A stretch of DNA of 64,000 bases from contig CAXIPT010000020.1 of assembly GCA_964030475.1 (NCBI GenBank), forward strand, positions 233,854 to 297,853, written 5' to 3'. Numbering within the stretch: position 1 is the stretch's first letter; the number at the start of each line of letters is the position of its first letter. The position numbers and the translations under genes are program-made. Shown here piece after piece: positions 21,431 through 32,628 of this stretch. The notes beneath the pieces are model-generated. The model had not been told where the DNA came from, did not search any database, and was given only the letters and a program-made list of their open reading frames with translations. This DNA comes from Tethya wilhelma (taxonomy: Eukaryota; Porifera; Demospongiae; Tethyida; Tethyidae).

Positions 21431-22515
21431 TTGAAATCGATTGCGCAATAGCATTAGCACATGTTTTCTCATGAGCTCAGTGTCCAGACTCCAGAAGTCT
21501 GTTCGACGTTCAGAGATTCGATCATGGATAATAATGGAGAAAAAACAAAAACGCCTTGCACGGCGAAGAGAACTCTACAGAGAGCGTAAAGCTAGAGAAA
21601 CGCCTGATGACAAAGAAAGGAGACTCGCTAGGTGTAGACAACTTGACGAGATTAAGCTCGCCGACAAAAGCGTTGCCTGAGAGAAACCACTCCCGAGAGA
21701 GATGCTCGTCGTGATCAAGAAAGAGTCAGGATCGAGGAAAGGAGGCAGAGAGAAACCACTCCTGAGAGAGATGCTCGTCTTGATCAGCAGAGAGTCGTCA
21801 ACCCGGGCTTCCACAAAATGTGCTGTCATTTGCCACCACTCTTCCAAGGCTACCATCAGAGATTTATGTACTGGTTGTGAGGAAAGAGAAGGAGCAAACA
21901 CATCAAGATTTCCGTGTCCGAAGGCATGTTGTCGAGCAAGCATTGAATTGGCTGTTTGAAAACTACCAGTACTATCGAGCTAACCAAGTTCGTATGAATC
22001 AAAATGCTCTTCATCAATTGCCAGAGGATGGGATCCTGACCTCCCTAACATCTGTTCAGCCAGCTGACCCCTCATCTGCTTGTCAATCATCTCAAGTGCC
22101 AGAAGAAGATCCATACACAGCACTGACACCTGTCAAGTTCATTTGTTCCAAATGCAGCACACCAGAGCACAGAACAGGAAACCATTCGGCAAGCTGTGCA
22201 AGATCGACAATTGAGATCGATCGAGGAAAGGAGGCAGAGAGAAACCACTGACACAGGTTGAGGAGATGCTGATATCAGCTGTGATGCCGATCATGTCCAT
22301 CTACAGGCTACCTCATGGCCAGTATGGATACAGTGGACATTTCGCTGTCATTTGCCACCACTCTTCCAAGGCTACCATCAGAGATTGATGTATACTGGTT
22401 GTGAGGGAGCAAACACATCAAGATTTCCGTGTCCGAAGGCATGTTGTCGAGCAAGCATGTTTGAAAACAACCAGTACTATCGAGCTAACCAAGTTCGTAT
22501 GAATCAAATGAATCA
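21431..22515 (+). pseudogene. Helitron-like ORF remnant (RE-rich repeats plus DUF6570-like region)
   Basis: Arg/Glu-rich repeats (KQKRLARRRELYRERKARE, RLARCRQLDEIK) at 21540-21800 are followed by [20 protein letters not shown] and FRVRRHVVEQALNWLFENYQ at 21820-21980. [20 protein letters not shown] at 22258-22320 is out of order. This resembles the N-terminal DUF6570-type region of animal Helitron proteins. The TLPRLPSEI block occurs twice (21822 and 22350), with deletions and frame changes. The Rep and helicase domains are absent. The contig ends at 22515 within the second block. Confidence 0.6.
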
Positions 22516-22516
22516 G
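22516..22516. other. Contig join (single N)
   Basis: The 18 bases before this N (ending TGAATCAAATGAATCAG) are the reverse complement of those before the N at 4447. The sequence after it mirrors 7384 downwards. Confidence 0.85.
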
Positions 22517-23147
22517 NGCTGCCAGTGTTTTCTGATGACGTTATTAATCCTTTTAGTGTCGTCGTTATAGTTCGTTACGAACATTAGTTTCCTATTGGTT
22601 TTATTTTTTCTTTTGAGTGTTAAGTGCTGTGTTTGATTTTGTTGATGGTTTCCCTTGTTGTGTCCTGTGGGTATCCTCTGTCGCTTAGTTTGCTTATTAA
22701 TTTTTTTCGCAGGTCCATAAAGTTTTCTTCACTAGAATTTGTGCGCAGGTATCTGGTCGTTTCTCTAATCATGATGGCTTTTTTTGTTTCTTCTGGGTGG
22801 TATGACTGGGAGTGTACATATATAGTTTGTTTTTTTTGGAGTGTGTTTTAATGTCTAATATTCGTAATGAGTCAGCTTCGAATGTGAATTTGATGGTTGG
22901 GTGTATACCTTGTTAATATCTGTTGTGAATTTGGTCAATTCTTCGTCCGATCCTCTCCAGATTAGGAAAATATCATCGATATACCTTTTCCATACTAACA
23001 TTTTATCCCTGGCTACACTTACCATTGTGTTTTCTAATACTCCTATGAATATGTTGGCGTAACTTGGGGCCATTTTTGCTCCAATTGCTGTACCCTGGAG
23101 TTGTTTGTAATGGATTCCTTTGAATTTGAAGACGTTATGTGTGCACG
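22517..23147 (-). pseudogene. Penelope-like element reverse transcriptase remnant, mirror copy
   Basis: This is the reverse copy of 6756-7384. It keeps MLVWKRYIDDIFLIW with the YIDD box near 22965-22990, where the left copy has a TAG stop. The frameshift between the catalytic part and the C-terminal part is shared by both copies. Cut by the MITE at 23151 and by the N at 22516. Confidence 0.8.
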
Positions 23148-23150
23148 GTA

Positions 23151-23532
23151 CAGTGGCGTAGCCAGGAATTTAACTAAGAGGAGGCTCGTTGCTCGTGAGA
23201 AAAAATTTGCTAAACCGGAAACCACACCCACTAAATTGAAACCATACCGTTACAAATAACCTTTGAACTTAAATTATTTGATAGTTAGGTAATAAGCGCT
23301 GTTACAAATCAAACGCTCCATTACTTTGCTGAGTTATTTTAAAGCCTTTTCTGTTCCCTTCTGACTGAAGAGACTGCAAAGCAATGTTATTGGAGTTAGT
23401 ACTAACTAATAGTGCATTATAAAGTACCAAAAGCACTCTTGGAGGTACCAAACCGGCGTTTGTGACCTGGCAAAGGGGAGGGGAGGAGGGGGGGCTCGAG
23501 CCTCCAAAGCCCTCCCCCTGGCTACGCCACTA
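23151..23532. mobile_element. MITE with GTGGCGTAGCCAGG ends (mirror allele)
   Basis: The ends CAGTGGCGTAGCCAGG and CTGGCTACGCCAC are inverted. It is the same insertion as 6373-6755. Confidence 0.8.
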
Positions 23533-24104
23533 TGTATATTTTGGGGTGCCATGCACACTTTTTTACTCATGTGCTTGATTTCATGACGATAGAACTATAT
23601 TGCTACGGCTGCTGAGTGCTCTCAATCAACCTAAACTATGAGGCTAAGTAAACTGTTCTAAAGAAGCATAATCATGAATGTGCTTGGAAAATTTGCTCAA
23701 GGCTTGATAGCCTATTAATAAATTCAAATATTAATGGTTTTGTGCTTCCGATCAATGGCAAAGGGGGTTGCCGAACACCCAAAGCATTCCACCTCCTTCT
23801 CTGCTACGATTCAGTCTATAGATCTTATGGCTCACATTTTCAGCTTTCTACCTGCTGTTAATCATATTTAAAAATACATTGTGATTGTGGCAATGTGTTT
23901 GCATTTATATGTACAAAGCGAGTTAGTGTTCCAAAACACGTAGGACAAACTTTGCTGGGCATCATTAAAGTACAAAAGAAATGTTATTGGAGTACAAAAT
24001 GTAGTAATTCACAACACACTTTTGAGATTCACAAACAGCTCAACTCCATGTTACAACAGTCACAAGCTTTGCCGAAAAATTAGAAGTTAAGTTCAATAAT
24101 AATT

Positions 24105-25440
24105 GGGGCGAGCATGAGCGAGCCCCACAGAAACGTTGCAACAGATAAAATTTCTGCTTGTATGTACGTACACAGTGGTCACCTTTCCGTATATTCAAAT
24201 TATTCGAACTAGCTTACTTAGGCCTAAATAAACACTCAAAATTGAAATTTACATTGCCGCGTGCATGCTAGGCTCATGATGCATCCATGAGGTTGAAGAC
24301 TTGAGATCGAGTACTAGAAACACCTGGAGAGAGAGAGAGAGAAGATTTTCTAGGGATGCAGCTCATTGTCTAAGGAAGCCTCACCACTCCTACGATGAAA
24401 GAGATAAGCTTATCGATATGGCATGATCAGTAAACGCCCATTCTTACTGTCAACAGCTCAAGTTTAAATTATTAAACAGACACTGCCTGGGCCACTCCTG
24501 AAGGAGATGCTTGTCTTGCTTGACAACTTGAAGAGACATTGTATTATTAAAGAGACACTGCCTGGGCTACTCCTGAAGGAGATGCTTGTCTTGCTTGACA
24601 ACTTGAAGAGACATTGTGACTGGAGCTCAAGCAGGAGTTGAAAAAAAGCCTGAGGCGAGGCTCCTGAAAGAGATGCTTGTATTGCTCGACAACTTAAAGA
24701 CTGAGACACTGGAGCTCAAGCAAAAAGATACAGGGAGGCCACTCAAGGTTCTGAAAAAGATGCTCGTCTTGCTAGCTGAACAAAGCAGGCTCAAGCAGGG
24801 AGGCCACTCCAGCTGAGAGAGACTGATGCTTGTCTTGCTGAACAAAGCAGGCTCAAGCAAGGACTCCAGCTGAGAGAGACTGATGCTTGTCTTGCTGAAC
24901 AATTTGCCTACCTTATAAGTGTATCTGAAAAGCTGAAAATGTAGAACTTGTATGTATAATATCCTGGGAAGCCATAGTAATAACACGTTTTTTTCACAGT
25001 GTATATTGCGAAGAACGTGACGAAGGGAAAAACAGTGGGCCATATATTTAGTTTTTAGGGAAAAACCGAGCAAAATATGTATATATTTCCTTCGGTTTTT
25101 CTCTTCATATTACCCTGGGCCCACGTGACCTCTGCTCAAACCTGTGAAAAAGACTCCAGCACTTGAAAAAAAATTCAGAAGACCTCAAGAACACATCGTT
25201 GGTGCTGCTTTTCTTTGCAGACAGCCTCTGTTCTCTGTTTCAAGTTCAAATTTTAGCGTAAAAACGATCATATTCATTCAAGTCTGGTCCGTCTACTATA
25301 CAGCGAACGCTTAAGCCTAAACTACACTCAAACAGCTCAAAAGTGAAAAGAAAGTAGCGAAAACTGTGAGCGCCAGGATACAGAACATATACATACCGCA
25401 CTGCACACATGCTATTCTCTATCTGCTCATGCTCGCCCCC
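24105..25440. mobile_element. GGGGCGAGC-ended nonautonomous element with RE-rich repeats
   Basis: It starts GGGGCGAGCATGAGCGAGCC and ends GCTCATGCTCGCCCC, so about 15 bp are inverted at the two ends. Inside it carries the tandem KEMLVLLDNLK-coding repeat at 24464-24900 (five to six units, frames mixed). The same end sequence sits beside the Helitron-like ORF at 21273. I infer a nonautonomous partner that captured part of that ORF; whether it moves as a Helitron or by TIR cut-and-paste is unclear. Confidence 0.6.
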
Positions 25441-25811
25441 ATGATGTATTGCATCGTACTAGTATTATGGTAAATATGTGTGTGCTAGATCATAAATATT
25501 AAGAATATGCTTACCACAGTCATGCTATAGCTATCAGGCTATATAACTACAAGTATAAATGAAGGCAATAAAGGTGCATAACCCTCGGCGTATTAGTACA
25601 ATGGACACACCATATAGATACACAATCATAAGTATAAGAGCTGCTACAGGCAAAATTGATCATGTACAGTTGCATGAGTTGGGCACTATACATGCATGCA
25701 GCCGTCTCTATGTATGACTATAGAGCCAGAGTAAAGATTTAGGCAATCAGGCCGAATCAAATCATGGTTGATTAGTCAGCAACTGTGACACTGATGTGGG
25801 CATGTAATATT
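25441..25811. other. No gene seen
   Basis: Intergenic AT-rich sequence without recognised repeats or coding signal. Confidence 0.4.
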
Positions 25812-25980
25812 TGTACTATGAGTATCTAGTGTGTATGGTAATTGTACTCCTGAGGGCTGTTGTATCCTCGAGGGAAAACATACAACAGCCCTCAGGAGTA
25901 CAATAACCATACACACTAGGGAAAACATACAACAGCCCTCAGGAGTACAATTACCATACACACTAGATACTCATAGTACA
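25812..25980. repeat. Perfect 54-bp-arm palindrome with a third nested copy
   Basis: Positions 25812-25865 and 25927-25980 are perfect inverted copies (ends TGTACTATGAG / CTCATAGTACA). A third, right-arm-oriented copy of about 40 bp fills the spacer at 25876-25915 (ACAACAGCCCTCAGGAGTAC). It could form a long hairpin. Confidence 0.85.
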
Positions 25981-26554
25981 GATGACCTGTACCGTAGTGG
26001 TCACTAAAGAAACTCAGCTGATGTACCCTAGGGTAAAACCACCATGTACCCTGGCTTGCTCTAGAGTTACTACTGGTGGTTAGCCAGTGTACATGGGATA
26101 TGTAAACTTAGGCGGTACCTTTGAAGTAAGACCTAACTATGGTACAAGGTCTGTCGTCCAGGACTAGAGTTAGTATTATACTGATTAGTAAGTTACATTG
26201 TATAAGCTCATCCTAGAAAGCATCTCTGTCTTGCCAGTCTTGCAATCTCACTCCTGAGCCTGAGAAGTGATCAATGAATTCTAAATAATACACACCACAC
26301 GTGTTTAGTAATCAGTAGCCTGAGAAGGTGTGGCCTCGAAGGGTAAGCGCTTAGAACAGCACAAAAGCCTCAGATCTCAGCAACTACAGTGTTTCACAAA
26401 GCCAAAAATATAAATTTGCAAGATAATTCCGATTTATGGATGTAAGTATCTTCAATTTTGTTGCTAGACTTGTTGTTCTTGAGATTATGTGCGAACAGAC
26501 AGAATGACAGACAAAACGACTACCGTAACCCTTACGTGCTACGCACATTGAGGG
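25981..26554. other. No gene seen; small hairpin
   Basis: An imperfect hairpin lies at 26038-26098 (ACCACCATGTACCCTGGC and its partner). The stretch 26320-26545 shares GTGTGGCCTCGAAG and CTCAGATCTCAG blocks with 42964-43040. Confidence 0.4.
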
Positions 26555-27405
26555 TTAAAAACATTGGAAATGAAAGTGAAACATAGGAATGGCCATGTCT
26601 GTAAAAAGCCAGAAACAAGGTTGAATGGAAGTTTGATTTTACATGCATACATTCATAGTGTGGTGTTGACCCTTAATTGTACTGCACATTCCTGTGTGCT
26701 GCCCATGATTGTGTACATCAGTGTAAGAGTCAACACCACCATATGAATGTGTGCATGTAAAATTAAACTTCCATTCAACCTTGTTTTCTGGCTTTTTACA
26801 GATTTGGCCATTCCTATGTTTCACTTACATTTACAATGTTTTTTATTACTTTTTCGTTCTCTTTTTTTGCAAAGAATATGAGTGTACTAATAGCCTAGTA
26901 GCATAGTCTTTGCATACATGTGTCTTCATTGAGCAGTGAATTCTAAATAACGCACATCGTGGTAGGTCGTCAATTGGCTAATGAATAATTCATAAGCGCT
27001 ACAAATTAATGGCTGCCATACGGAGAAGACACTTTTTGCTTCATATCTAAGCTTCCCAAGGAAGACAGGAGAAAACGATGCCAATAGACCAACATATCAA
27101 GTTTATTTAGTCAAAAATCAGCTTCTAAAAGTGAGCGGTCTTCGAGAAACGCTGAGACTAACCAGAAGAATCAGAAGAAGAAGATGGAGAAAAAGTGGAG
27201 GTCTGACAAATTTTAGTTTAGTATGTTAGCGATGGTTTTAGGCCACGTTTTTAGGCTTGTTAGAAAGAGAATGAGGTGAATAGCAGTTTTAAACGCCTTG
27301 TAGGGCCAAGCGCCTACTTTTCGCAGAGTTTTTTTGCGTGCATATTTGTATTACGCATATGGGCCATTCGTGCCATTCCTATGTAACGAGTACTACCGTA
27401 CTCGT
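26555..27405 (+). mobile_element. Fold-back/hairpin-tail element, complete copy B
   Basis: The head arms 26562-26700 and 26714-26840 pair. The tail runs to a perfect hairpin at 27386-27405 (ACGAGTAC, loop TACC, GTACTCGT). Architecture matches 14427-15297 and 30099-30948. Confidence 0.85.
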
Positions 27406-28299
27406 GATAACATAGCAAGTTGAAAGGGAAGTGCATGTGACATGTATGGCTAGGTGCTAAAGTCTAATCCAATATCTACTCTACCTCTAAGAGCTTCTTG
27501 TGCTTCCAGAGGGAAGTTTCTAGCTAGCAATCACCTCATGCTCAGTGTATATTCATTGTACACACAGCAAACTCTCTGGCTCAAAAAAATTGCTGTCCCG
27601 TGACGTCATAAATTTACTTCACCATTTTACAATCAGCTGGCAAAAACTCATTATCTCGCTAGCTGTGTTTCATGTACAACGATAGAAAAGGAGAGTCATA
27701 CTCCCATGACACGCAGACAGACAAACAAATCTGCTTATTATATGATAATGCCGAATCAATAGTAGATATAGGTAACTTCTAAATAATGCACACTCTTAGC
27801 CAGTAATGGAGAGGCATGGGCTCAAAGCCAAGCACTTAGAGCAAGATAAAAGCCTAAGATCTCAGTAAGTGCAGCGTTTTACAGCACATAAGACAAATTT
27901 TTGCAAGAATGCTTCACACAGACACACAAAATGATTACCATAACCCTCACTTGCTATGCATGATGACCTCTGCAGGTTCTACACATGCGCTAAGGTATAA
28001 TTACCATCATTACCATGGCTATAACTCAGTAAAGAAAGTCATTCTGGATTTAGAAGTTACCAAATTTTGGACTTTCGGTACATAGCTACTAATACACAAT
28101 CTCAATAAGATTCTGAAAATTCTTGAGTCCGGATTCTAAATGCTTAGCATCTAAATATTGTAGTACTATTAATGAGATGCACATATCATTTGCATACATT
28201 AGACTTCGTTTAGATTCTAAACCAGACTGAGAATTTTCCGGATCTTATTGAGATAGTGTTATATATACATTTAGCCATTACAAATGTACAATAACTTAC
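27406..28299. other. No gene seen
   Basis: A stretch near 27660-27730 (GTGTTTCATGTACAACGA, then GACAGACAAA) is shared, diverged, with 46425-46750. No further PUF exon is recognisable downstream of 28300. Confidence 0.4.
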
Positions 28300-28437
28300 G
28301 TTTTCAATAATATCCTTATACATTAAATTTTTAGAATTTGGGTCAGAGCCTGTGACCAATACCTGGACAAGATAGTTACCAGATGAGTGCTTTGCAAGCC
28401 TCACACCATTACTGCCAACAATATGAATCATCTCAGC
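28300..28437 (-). CDS. PUF (Pumilio-type) repeat exon, minus strand
   Basis: The 138-bp exon (46 codons, phase 0 at both ends) lies between acceptor CCCCTAAAG and donor GTAAGT. It reads AEMIHIVGSNGVRLAKHSSG then NYLVQVLVTG, with the KHxSGNYxVQ core that is typical of a PUF helix; N-Y-x-x-Q is the uracil-recognition set. It is on the opposite strand and 17 kb from the PUF exons at 10824-11172. If the block 4448-22515 is reversed in the scaffold, those exons would also read on the minus strand, so all three could belong to one gene or to a local PUF cluster. Confidence 0.7.
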
Positions 28438-28789
28438 CTTTAGGGGAAAATGATGATAATATTAAGTGTGAATTATTGAATTAAGGCAATCATACAGGCG
28501 TAAACCAGACCTTGAACTAAGCGCGAGGGACGTAAAGGGTAAAACAGTGGTAGAACAGTGATTTGTATATATTGGCAGAAAGTGTAGCTCTTCTCACTCA
28601 GGTCAATGGGTACAATGTGAATATAAATAATTCCTGAGCACAAATATCTGCCAATATCATATCTAGTCACAATTGATGTAATATCTCCGAAACTGTAACA
28701 CATGTTACCATGGAAACTTAGGCAATGATAGTCATATGTTGACTCTACATGGCCGTGCAGTTGTCATGGTCATGTGACTTGTAAATTAG
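28438..28789. other. Intron or intergenic upstream of the PUF exon
   Basis: A 76-codon minus-strand open frame at 28473-28703 has no recognisable domain. I see no upstream PUF exon. Confidence 0.35.
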
Positions 28790-29065
28790 GAATGATCTGC
28801 AAATCTAATGAATACCACAACCAAATAATGTTATTATGGCAACCAAACCCGAAGCGTCTTTTGATAAGGTACCTGAAATTGGGTGGAAACGATACACCCG
28901 ATATATGCACACAAAATTTTGAGCACAAAAAATGGTGTGCATTATCTAGAAAGTGGTTCTTTTTGCTCATAACTTTATGTGCATATATCCGGTGCATCGT
29001 TTCTACCCAAATTCAGATACCTTATCCCCAGACATTTCATCTCACAAAATTTGATTGCCATTGCA
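28790..29065. mobile_element. Palindromic MITE
   Basis: The arms are about 28865-28937 (GATAAGGTACCTGAAATTGG and onward) and the inverted counterpart ending near 29027 (ACCCAAATTCAGATACCTTA). Flanking TATGGCAACCAAA and TTTGATTGCCAT extend the arms. Similar ATGGCAACCAAA arms occur inside 1804-2060. Confidence 0.7.
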
Positions 29066-30098
29066 AGACTATTTGGTAGCAGTAAAATGAATTATTCATA
29101 ATTTAGCTATCATATAAGCGACTGATTATTCATAAACTACAGGTCACATGACCCTGCTGACTATGCCACCACTTAGAGCTAAGGTGGGTCTATTATCACA
29201 GTCAGCTTGCCTTAACTGCCCTAGCTGAGCTGACCAGCCGCACGCACGCATACACGCAACTCAAAACACAAGATTGATGACAAGCTTGTACAGTATACTA
29301 TGTATTAGAATTTCACTACAAGTTACACAAATTACACTTATTTGATCCTAGACAAAATCTTAACTTTTCGATTGTCTGTTATTCAACCTATAGCTATATC
29401 TGAACTATACATTAGGTTGACTTCAAAAATATTTTCGACTATAAAATTCAGTTGTGACAATGTCACATGATTTCATCCAAGCAATCTGATTGCCACCACT
29501 CCATTTCTGGTGGAGAACGACGTAAGTGCAGAAGTTTTTCTAGACCCCCATTTTTCACTGGTGAAAGAGGTGGGGTCTAGGGCTAGACTATGCCCAGTTT
29601 ATGAGGCTAACAATCATACACGCTGCACATGCAGCTGCAGAGTACATTGCTAAACAGTGTTGTTTTGTTTGATGGTGTTGCACTAAGTAGTTATAAGGCC
29701 TTCAATTTCATGCAACATGTTGTCACTGTGTGACCACATCAAATCGATTTTTTTGGCAAAAACTTGCAGACTTTTCCTATTTTTAGAAGAGACGGAGGAG
29801 AAAGGAGGAAAAGAAATGGGTCTTCATAAAATATTTAGTTTTCACACTATAAGTGTACAGTCTTGCCCAGGGGAGAAAAACAGTAGTGCACTGTTCAATC
29901 AGATCACAGTACTTTCCAATTTGAACAATAATTGCCCAATGGGAAATTGACCAATCATATTTCAGAGGCCATGTGACCCTTAAAGTTTATCTGGTTTGAG
30001 TTTGCAAGACAGAAGTTAAGACATGCGGTCAATAATGAGATTCACAATGTTGACGGGTAAGGTGTAGCAAGCTGGAAAAGCAACCAAAAGAATGTAGT
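29066..30098. other. No supported gene
   Basis: A short hairpin lies at 29532-29590 (CTAGACCCCCATTTTTCAC and partner). A 77-codon frame at 29717-29950 has no recognised domain. Confidence 0.4.
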
Positions 30099-30948
30099 CT
30101 AATATAATGGAATGGAAGTGAGTTGATTTTGCATGCATACATTCATAGTGTGGTGTTGACCCTTATATTGTACTGCACATTCCTGTGTGCTTTCCATGAT
30201 TGTGCACGTTTCACTAGTGTACAGCAGTGGTAAGCACACAGGAATGTACAGTACAAGAGTCAACGCCACACTATGAATGTATGCATGCAAAATCAACTCA
30301 CTTCCATTCCACCTTGTTTTCCAGATTTGGCCATTCCTGTGTCTCATTACATTTCCAATGTTTTTTATTACTTGTTTGCTCTCATTTTTTTTACAAAGAA
30401 TTATGAATGCACTGCTATAAACACTGATAGTCTAATAGCATAGTATCTCAGTATGCATGGTCTCTGCTATTGTCTTCATTGAACAATGGATTCTAAATAA
30501 TGCACATCTGGTAAGGGTCGTCAATTTGCTCACGAATAATTTATAAGCGCTATATACAAATCAATGGCTGCCATATGGAGAAGACACTTTTCGCTTTATA
30601 TCTAAGCATCCCTTGGAAGACAGAAGAAAACGATGCAAAAGCGTGTGAAGACCAATATACCTAGTTTATTCGTTCAAGAATCAGTTTCTGAAAGTGAACG
30701 GTCACTGACATAAAAGAAGAAGAAGAAGATGGAGAAAAGTGGAGGTTTGGCATAATTTAGTTTGGTACTTTAGCGAGGGTTTTAAGCCATGTTTTTAGGC
30801 TTGTTAGAAAGAGAATGAGCTAAATATTAGTTTTGGAAGCCTTTTAGAGCCAAGCGCCCATTTTTTGCAGAGTTATTTGCGTGCATATTTGTATTACTCA
30901 TATGGGTCATCCATGCCATTCCTATGTAACGAGTACTACTGTACTCGT
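30099..30948 (+). mobile_element. Fold-back/hairpin-tail element, complete copy C
   Basis: The head arms are about 30113-30185 and 30235-30310 (AGTGTGGTGTTGAC and complement). The tail ends in the hairpin 30929-30948 (ACGAGTAC, loop TACT, GTACTCGT). Confidence 0.85.
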
Positions 30949-30970
30949 GATATACCCCTAGAGTTAGAAA

Positions 30971-31140
30971 TACCGTATAACTCCAAATTTTCATGAATTT
31001 CGTGATTTAGCTGTATATCACTAAAATTTAGAAAACCATATATTGGGAAGTATAATTTCGGAGATCATGATTCGCGAAAATTAGTTCTAAACAGCAAAGA
31101 CAAACTTTCACGAAGCCATGAAAATGAAAATTTGGAGCTA
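30971..31140. mobile_element. Palindromic MITE starting TACCGTATAACTCC
   Basis: AACTCCAAATTTTCATG near 30978 is inverted near 31110-31137 (CATGAAAATGAAAATTTGGA). No coding capacity. Confidence 0.65.
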
Positions 31141-31284
31141 TATATAGAATCCCCCAAATCTAAGGACAAAATCCCTAAATCTGTCACACTGTAGACTATC
31201 TTAACTAAAGTTGATCTGGTTTGAGCTTGCCAGTTGAATAAATCTTCATATGAATTGATTTGGAAATTTTAGTGAGTGTGGTGC

Positions 31285-31365
31285 CACCTTGTTTTCTTGC
31301 TTTTTACAGATTTGGCCATTCCTGTGTCTCATTACATTTCCAATGTTTTTTATTACTTGTTAATA
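31285..31365 (+). mobile_element. Fold-back element fragment
   Basis: Only the block around TTTTTACAGATTTGGCCATT and TCTCATTACATTTCCAATG is present. A similar fragment lies at 43051-43115, directly after an N. Confidence 0.6.
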
Positions 31366-31371
31366 ATGTTA

Positions 31372-31578
31372 TTACCATTAGGGTTTTTTTTTCGAGGGAA
31401 GCAAATTTTGTGGAATTGCTTACGATAGGTTTTCGCAGATTTAATTTTCACAGATTGTCCTGCTCGTCATTGCGATATGTACTAACGGTGAAATTCGCTG
31501 ATTTTATTTTCGAGGATCGCCCATAAATCCGCAAAATCCACGAAAATTGCTTCCGACGAAAAAAAAAGCCCTATACGG
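31372..31578. mobile_element. Palindromic MITE ending in TACCGTA
   Basis: AGGGTTTTTTTTTCGAGGGA at the left pairs imperfectly with the right end, whose complement starts TACCGTATAGGGCTTTTTT. Inner arms include GAAGCAAATTTTGTGGA. No ORF is supported. Confidence 0.7.
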
Positions 31579-31722
31579 TACAAATAGATCTAAACAGCCT
31601 GTGCAAAAGCTTTAGTTAAAAGTTTAGTGTCAAATTAATGCAATTTTAGTTAGTTAGTGAGAAGGAACTTTCAACAGAAAAAAGATTTCTCCTTGCTTTA
31701 GGGAATTCATAATAATTTGCGA

Positions 31723-32627
31723 ATTTTAATAATAACACTAATTACACTTGTGAAAATTTACGTTTATTTCTTCGCAAGAAGCTGCAACACATGTGTGGCG
31801 TATAGGTTTATTGCAAGGTTTCTCAAGATAACCTCGGCTGGTTCATCTGATGACACGCTGCATAGTATCGCTTCCCAGACGTGCACAGGCTTGCGCTGGG
31901 CCATAGCCTGGGCGATAGTAATTGCTGAACCGGTCTTTGCATAATTTTGGTAGAGTGGGCATCAGCAGTCTATCGATAGCGTCTCCGTGAGACGAGTAGG
32001 CGGCTTGTAACATTCCACTTCCACTTCGGCTTACTGCCATTGAGAAAGCTTTCTCGGCAGTAAGCGAAGAGATTTGCTCTTCTGCTCCAGGAGTGGCCAT
32101 CACAGATTCAGACAGTGATACAAATGTGAGCTTCAGCCTTCGAAATAATGCTGAGTAGGCGATCTATTTGTAAGTATAGCGGTTTGGCTTGCGCGAATTG
32201 CGGTTAGAGCTCACAACAGTTATTGCAGAAGGCGGAAACTTGACTCCGGAAATGAATCTAAGCACCTATAGTATCACAATCTGTTTACATGTTGTGGCAA
32301 GAAGCTTCAATAGTGGAAAAGCCATTATTACAATAGTTACATGTACTGCATGTATAGCTAGAAATTTACAAGGAGTATAATTTTTGTCTTTTTACAGCAA
32401 CAGTAACACAACCAGACATCATAGACATAATTTCAAAAAACGCTTGAATTCCAAATAAGAGGGAATGTCACATACATTTCATGAGATGCATGTACAAACA
32501 ATGTAAGAATTAATAACTATATGACTGATTGTACTTTTAAATCTTTTCCAATCTGCTTGAGCACAATCATACGTATGCTGGTACTTTAGCTACATTTCAA
32601 GTTCAGACTCTGTGAAGTAAACAAAGG
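31723..32627. repeat. Direct duplication, first copy (contig end)
   Basis: The segment is near-identical to 33566-34470. It ends at the N. The minus strand contains an exon-like stretch (WEAILCSVSSDEPAEVILRN, LQLL) near 31760-31880 that I cannot assign. Several indels differ between the two copies (for example GGCTTACTGCC at 32028). Confidence 0.8.
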
Positions 32628-32628
32628 N
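32628..32628. other. Contig join (single N)
   Basis: The left side matches 34470 and the right side matches (inverted) 48845, so the true neighbours on both sides are in doubt. Confidence 0.85.

Larger units (their letters stand above)
22517..24776. repeat. Right copy of the large inverted duplication
   Basis: The block is the reverse complement of 4448-7384 without the 675-bp insertion. It supplies the empty target site near 24373. Confidence 0.85.

Noticed and set aside
28473..28703. Upstream exon of the PUF gene
   Set aside because: The translation shows no PUF helix pattern and lacks a donor that would join in phase with 28437.
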